Source: Planctomycetota bacterium (lineage in GTDB: Bacteria; Planctomycetota; UBA1135). Taken from it: a DNA stretch of 5,697 bases. Every line of letters begins with the position of its first letter. The first letter of the stretch is position 1. This document shows, piece after piece, positions 5,145 to 5,697 of this stretch. Made by a program: the position numbers and the translations under genes. The DNA is taken from contig DNPI01000185.1 in assembly GCA_003501525.1 (NCBI GenBank), positions 1 through 5,697 on the forward strand. The letters run 5' to 3'. Under the pieces are notes generated by a model. It did not search any database, was not told the origin of the DNA, and saw only the letters and a program-made list of their open reading frames with translations.

Positions 5145-5697
5145 GTGGCTTTCTCCTCTTGCTGCTCCAAATTGCACCTGCGGGGTCGACTCTTGAGCCT
5201 TTGGAAATCGACCGAGTTCCTATGCACCTTGCCGTTGCCCATCTTGGTTCTGGTGAGGCGCTTTCTCTGCTTGCCGTTGATGGAAGGGAGGTGGAAGTGC
5301 TCTTTTCCGAACCAGAGAAAACACTTTCTCTTCCAGGGTTATCGACTCTTTGGACTACGGCAGATTTGGATGAAGACGGGAAGGATGAATTTTTAGTTCT
5401 AGTTGATGGCGACTCTTTGTATCGCTTAATACTTCACGATGGTGAACTTACTTTCTCGGACCCTATCGCAAGCGGCTTGGGCGCGGTTACCCCGGTAGGC
5501 TGTCACCCTTCGAATTTTATTCAGGATCTTGACGGGAAGTCCCCGCTGGAGCTTGTCCTTCCATTCGGGAATCGAGTACGCATTCTTCAAGGGGTTGATG
5601 GCGTTCAAGGGCCTCTGCTATCAGGAGCCGCCAGGCTGAGCTTGGAGGTCGGTTCCGGGCGGAAGGGAATGTTAGACAGAGTGGGTAGAGCCTTCTC
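5141..5697 (+). CDS. Second exported FG-GAP-type repeat protein, 3' end missing
   Basis: This frame is open from 5141 to the window edge; 185 codons are visible and the stop lies outside. The N terminus MSGFLLLLLQIAPAGS is a short hydrophobic secretion signal much like that of the preceding gene. Calcium-loop repeats follow: DLDEDGKDE (75-83) leading into FLVLVDG, and DLDGKSPLE (129-137) leading into LVLPFG. A degenerate copy lies near residues 32-48 (AHLGSGEALSLLAVDG). The layout suggests a tandem relative of the upstream FG-GAP protein, although the two are not close copies in the visible part. The ATG at 5141 gives a 4-base ATGA overlap, the same junction type as in the rest of the operon. 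An in-frame ATG at 5114 would add MGSLFDRYA, giving a basic residue before the hydrophobic core at the cost of a 31-base overlap, and it cannot be excluded. There is no obvious Shine-Dalgarno for either start. Confidence 0.85.
   Translation, partial: MSGFLLLLLQIAPAGSTLEPLEIDRVPMHLAVAHLGSGEALSLLAVDGREVEVLFSEPEKTLSLPGLSTLWTTADLDEDGKDEFLVLVDGDSLYRLILHDGELTFSDPIASGLGAVTPVGCHPSNFIQDLDGKSPLELVLPFGNRVRILQGVDGVQGPLLSGAARLSLEVGSGRKGMLDRVGRAF

Noticed and set aside
4853..5242. Open frame of 129 codons on the - strand, and a 60-codon one at 5426-5608
   Set aside because: Both lie opposite the FG-GAP genes, and their composition is that of a complement shadow.
5145..5396. An 83-codon + strand frame at the right end
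   Set aside because: It is one base out of frame with the gene starting at 5141, which carries a signal sequence and calcium-loop repeats through the same bases.

Overview
This window looks like a piece of chromosome from a Gram-negative-type bacterium with roughly balanced base composition. Four things suggest this: a lipoprotein with a clear lipobox, two exported proteins built from FG-GAP/VCBS-type calcium-loop repeats, a stomatin-like SPFH protein, and a weak or absent Shine-Dalgarno at most starts. Exported FG-GAP proteins with very short signal sequences are common in Planctomycetota and some related environmental lineages. I would guess such a lineage, but the window holds no marker gene that settles it. 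I see no RNA genes, insertion sequences, CRISPR array or origin, and no gene-free stretch over 100 bases.

Layout. Bases 2-190 are the C-terminal end of a stomatin/SPFH-family protein on the + strand. It converges on a complete HAD-superfamily hydrolase gene on the - strand (187-867), and the two stop codons share the palindrome CTAG. Bases 868-959 form a short divergent intergenic region. It carries a plausible leaderless-type promoter for the HAD gene and a perfect 6-4-6 dyad just ahead of the next gene. From 960 to the right edge runs a tightly packed + strand operon of five genes: ABC transporter ATPase (960-1892), six-helix ABC-2-type permease (1892-2740), lipoprotein with two PDZ domains and an unassigned C-terminal module (2737-3663), FG-GAP repeat protein (3660-5144), and a second FG-GAP-type protein (5141 onward) that is cut by the window edge.

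How the genes may work together. All four junctions in the operon are 1- or 4-base stop/start overlaps (TAATG, ATGA, GTGA, ATGA), so the five proteins are probably made together by coupled translation. The ATPase and permease should form a homodimeric ABC-2 type inner-membrane transporter. The PDZ lipoprotein would sit in the envelope, and the two FG-GAP proteins would lie outside the cytoplasm. I do not recognise this set as a named system. Transport, maturation or anchoring of a surface component is a reasonable hypothesis from context only. The second FG-GAP gene begins inside the window with its own signal sequence and continues past the edge, so the operon may hold further members.
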